Source: Demequina gelatinilytica (GTDB lineage: Bacteria; Actinomycetota; Actinomycetes; Actinomycetales; Demequinaceae). From it: a DNA stretch of 64,000 nucleotides. Shown piece by piece: positions 62,133-64,000 of this stretch. Positions within the stretch are counted from its first letter, which is position 1, and each line of letters starts with the position of its first letter. Below the pieces are notes generated by a model. It was given only the letters and a program-made list of their open reading frames with translations, had not been told where the DNA came from and did no database searches. The stretch covers positions 62,001 to 126,000 of the forward strand of contig NZ_BBLV01000008.1 of NCBI RefSeq assembly GCF_000971115.1, written 5' to 3'. The translations under genes and the position numbers were made by a program.

Positions 62133-62459
62133 ATGGAGATGCCACGCCCGACGGACGCGCACCGCGACGCGTTCCGCGCGCTCGTCCCGTCGACGGCGGC
62201 CGTGGAGGTGCGGCCGATGTTCGGGCAGCTCGCCGCGTTCGTGAACGGCAGCATGTTCATGGCGCTCTACGGCGGCCTGGTGACCTTCAAGCTCGCCGCA
62301 CCCGATCTGGCCGTCGCCCGCGAGCGCACGGACGCGCAGCCGTTCGCCCCTGCGGGAAGGACGATGCGCGAGTACGTCGCGCTTCCGCTCGCCGCTCCCG
62401 GCCTCGCCGGCCTCGCCGAGCGGGCTCTCGCCTACGTCGCGACGCTGCCGCCCAGGTGA
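62133..62459 (+). CDS. TfoX N-terminal domain protein
   Basis: 108 residues. The sequence AVEVRPMFGQLAAFVNGSMFMALYGGLVTFKLA, seen as adjoining segments from about residue 23, is the TfoX-N core, and the C-terminal YVALPLAAP / AERALAYVATLP fits its closing helix. Full TfoX/Sxy regulates competence in proteobacteria, but stand-alone N domains occur widely with no known role. An ATG at 62139 is an alternative start. It stands alone between thiL (divergent) and the TetR gene (convergent). Confidence 0.82.
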   Translation: MEMPRPTDAHRDAFRALVPSTAAVEVRPMFGQLAAFVNGSMFMALYGGLVTFKLAAPDLAVARERTDAQPFAPAGRTMREYVALPLAAPGLAGLAERALAYVATLPPR

Positions 62460-62468
62460 CGGCTCGGC

Positions 62469-63302
62469 TCAGTCGCGCGCCGTCGCCGCGATGCCGTTGA
62501 CGAGCACGCGCAGCGCCCAGGACGACCGCTCCTCCACGGTGCCGGCGATGAGGTCGAGACCCACCTCCCTGATGTGCGGATAGCCGGGCCCCGTCATCGC
62601 GGCGATGAGCGCCTGCGAGGTGGCGGAGTCCGGTGCGGCCTCGGCCTCGTGATCGGCGTGCTCGGCCGCCGTCGCGGTGGCCCACAGGAGCAGGATGTCC
62701 ACGCCCCACGCGCGCTGACCGGTCGGGACGCCGCCCTCGGCGAGGAGCCCGAGCAGCCGCTCGACGAGCGCGAGCGTATGCGGCCCCTGGGGACGTGCCG
62801 TCAGCGCCGAGCGGGCGAGGTCCGGGTGCGCGAAGAGCAGCGCGACGAAGCCCTCGACAACCGCGATGACGCGCTCCTGCCAGCCTCCCTCTCCCCCCTC
62901 GAGATCGAGCTCGCCCAGCTGCCGGTCGAGGAGCAGCCCGTGGAGCTCCGCCATGTTGCGGACGTGGACGTAGAGCGACGCCGGGCCCGTGTCGAGGTCC
63001 CAGGCGACCTTGCGCATGGTGACCGCGTCGAGCCCGTCCTTCTCCATGATCTTCGCCGCCGACTCGACGATCGCCTCACGGCTGAGCGCCGCGCGTCCGC
63101 CGCGACGCACGCGCGGCCCGCCGCCGCGGGGACCTCCCGGACCACGCGTCGCCCCGGCTCGGCGCTGCTCCGCCTGCTCGGCCATCGCCCGCTTCCATTC
63201 GGCGGCGAACTCGTTCCGCAGCCGGATGGCCTCGTCACGCATCTCGCGCTTGAGGCGCTGGGTGTCCTCCTTGGTCCACTCGCTGTCGTGCTCGTCGGTC
63301 AT
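62469..63302 (-). CDS. TetR/AcrR-family transcriptional regulator
   Basis: 277 residues. An unusual 75-residue charged N-terminal extension (WTKEDTQRLKREMRDEAIRL, then a Gly/Arg-rich stretch) precedes the TetR helix-turn-helix (REAIVESAAKIMEKDGLDAV, TMRKVAWDLDTGPASLYVHV). The C-terminal domain resembles the TetR_C class of drug-responsive repressors. ATG at 63302 is 6 nt after TAGACT (leaderless); a GTG at 63308 is less likely. It is divergent from an ABC exporter ATPase with three palindromes between, so it is the obvious candidate repressor of that exporter and of itself. Confidence 0.9.
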   Translation of the reverse strand: MTDEHDSEWTKEDTQRLKREMRDEAIRLRNEFAAEWKRAMAEQAEQRRAGATRGPGGPRGGGPRVRRGGRAALSREAIVESAAKIMEKDGLDAVTMRKVAWDLDTGPASLYVHVRNMAELHGLLLDRQLGELDLEGGEGGWQERVIAVVEGFVALLFAHPDLARSALTARPQGPHTLALVERLLGLLAEGGVPTGQRAWGVDILLLWATATAAEHADHEAEAAPDSATSQALIAAMTGPGYPHIREVGLDLIAGTVEERSSWALRVLVNGIAATARD

Positions 63303-63308
63303 GCGCAC

Positions 63309-63314
63309 AGTCTA
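63309..63314 (-). promoter_or_regulatory. Leaderless -10 box for the TetR gene
   Basis: TAGACT on the minus strand, 6 nt before the ATG at 63302. Confidence 0.5.
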
Positions 63315-63334
63315 GGTCGAACGTGAACCAAATG

Positions 63335-63378
63335 CGAACATGTTCGTTCCGAACTTGTTCTTAACGAACATGTTCGTT
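63335..63378. promoter_or_regulatory. Three TetR-type operators in tandem
   Basis: CGAACATGTTCG (63335-63346), GAACTTGTTC (63351-63360, one central mismatch) and AACGAACATGTTCGTT (63363-63378, perfect). Their centres are exactly 15 bp apart. The third fills the spacer of the exporter promoter. Confidence 0.8.
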
Positions 63379-63384
63379 TACAGT
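63355..63384 (+). promoter_or_regulatory. Promoter of the ABC exporter
   Basis: -35 TTGTTC (63355-63360), 18-bp spacer, -10 TACAGT (63379-63384), embedded in the operator cluster. Confidence 0.55.
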
Positions 63385-63436
63385 CGGGGCGTCGGCACCG
63401 CCATCCCGCGATGCCCCCGACCCCAGGAGAGAACCC

Positions 63437-64000
<564 letters not shown>

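Overview
The window is 64 kb of very GC-rich bacterial chromosome. Gene content and style point to an actinobacterium, most likely a polysaccharide-degrading Micrococcales lineage near Demequinaceae, Cellulomonadaceae or Promicromonosporaceae (inference from synteny and enzyme repertoire, not from a search). Many genes start directly downstream of a TANNNT -10 box with only 6-8 nt between box and start codon, which is the leaderless arrangement typical of actinobacteria.

Layout. 1-7.9 kb: assorted metabolic genes (an F420/NADP oxidoreductase-like enzyme cut by the window edge, a methyltransferase-like protein, an MFS exporter, two tandem NUDIX hydrolases, an SGNH hydrolase, a KstD-like flavoprotein behind two perfect operators, and a zinc alcohol dehydrogenase). 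8.0-27.8 kb: an arabinan/arabinoside-utilisation locus. It holds three paralogous GH43 endo-arabinanases (two secreted and multimodular, one lipoprotein), a 1637-residue secreted GH39-like clan GH-A enzyme carrying three LamG and several CBM-like domains, a cytoplasmic GH127 beta-L-arabinofuranosidase, an ABC sugar importer without its own ATPase, a LacI regulator and a HAD phosphatase. The three GH43 promoters share one palindrome, TTACA-N4-TGTAA, placed between -35 and -10. The lacI promoter region carries two AACCGGTT palindromes. 27.8-29.4 kb: a GntR/DUF1648 pair and tRNA-Ala(GGC).

29.4-41.1 kb: a conserved actinobacterial housekeeping block read on the minus strand: rne/rng, rplU-rpmA, obg, proB, proA, a 48-residue membrane microprotein, nadD, an E/P-rich membrane protein, rsfS and two histidine phosphatases. 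41.5-49.6 kb: cytochrome bd oxidase genes cydA-cydB-cydD-cydC run directly into a DosS/DevS-like GAF sensor kinase, with the matching LuxR-type response regulator convergent. A GGGAC-N4-GTCCC palindrome of the DosR-box type lies upstream of cydA, suggesting a local hypoxia/redox circuit.

49.6-62.1 kb: a second housekeeping block (mutM, rnc, rpmF, DUF177, coaD, rsmD, recG, fakA-like, rpmB, thiL). Between rsmD and recG sits a 3.4 kb cellulose-related insertion: a cellobiose 2-epimerase-like gene, a divergent CBM2-GH5 cellulase, and a 3'-truncated SLOG-family remnant. 62.1-64 kb: a TfoX-N protein and a TetR regulator facing a drug-type ABC ATPase across three evenly spaced operators; the ATPase runs off the window. 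No CRISPR array, insertion sequence, prophage or rRNA was seen.
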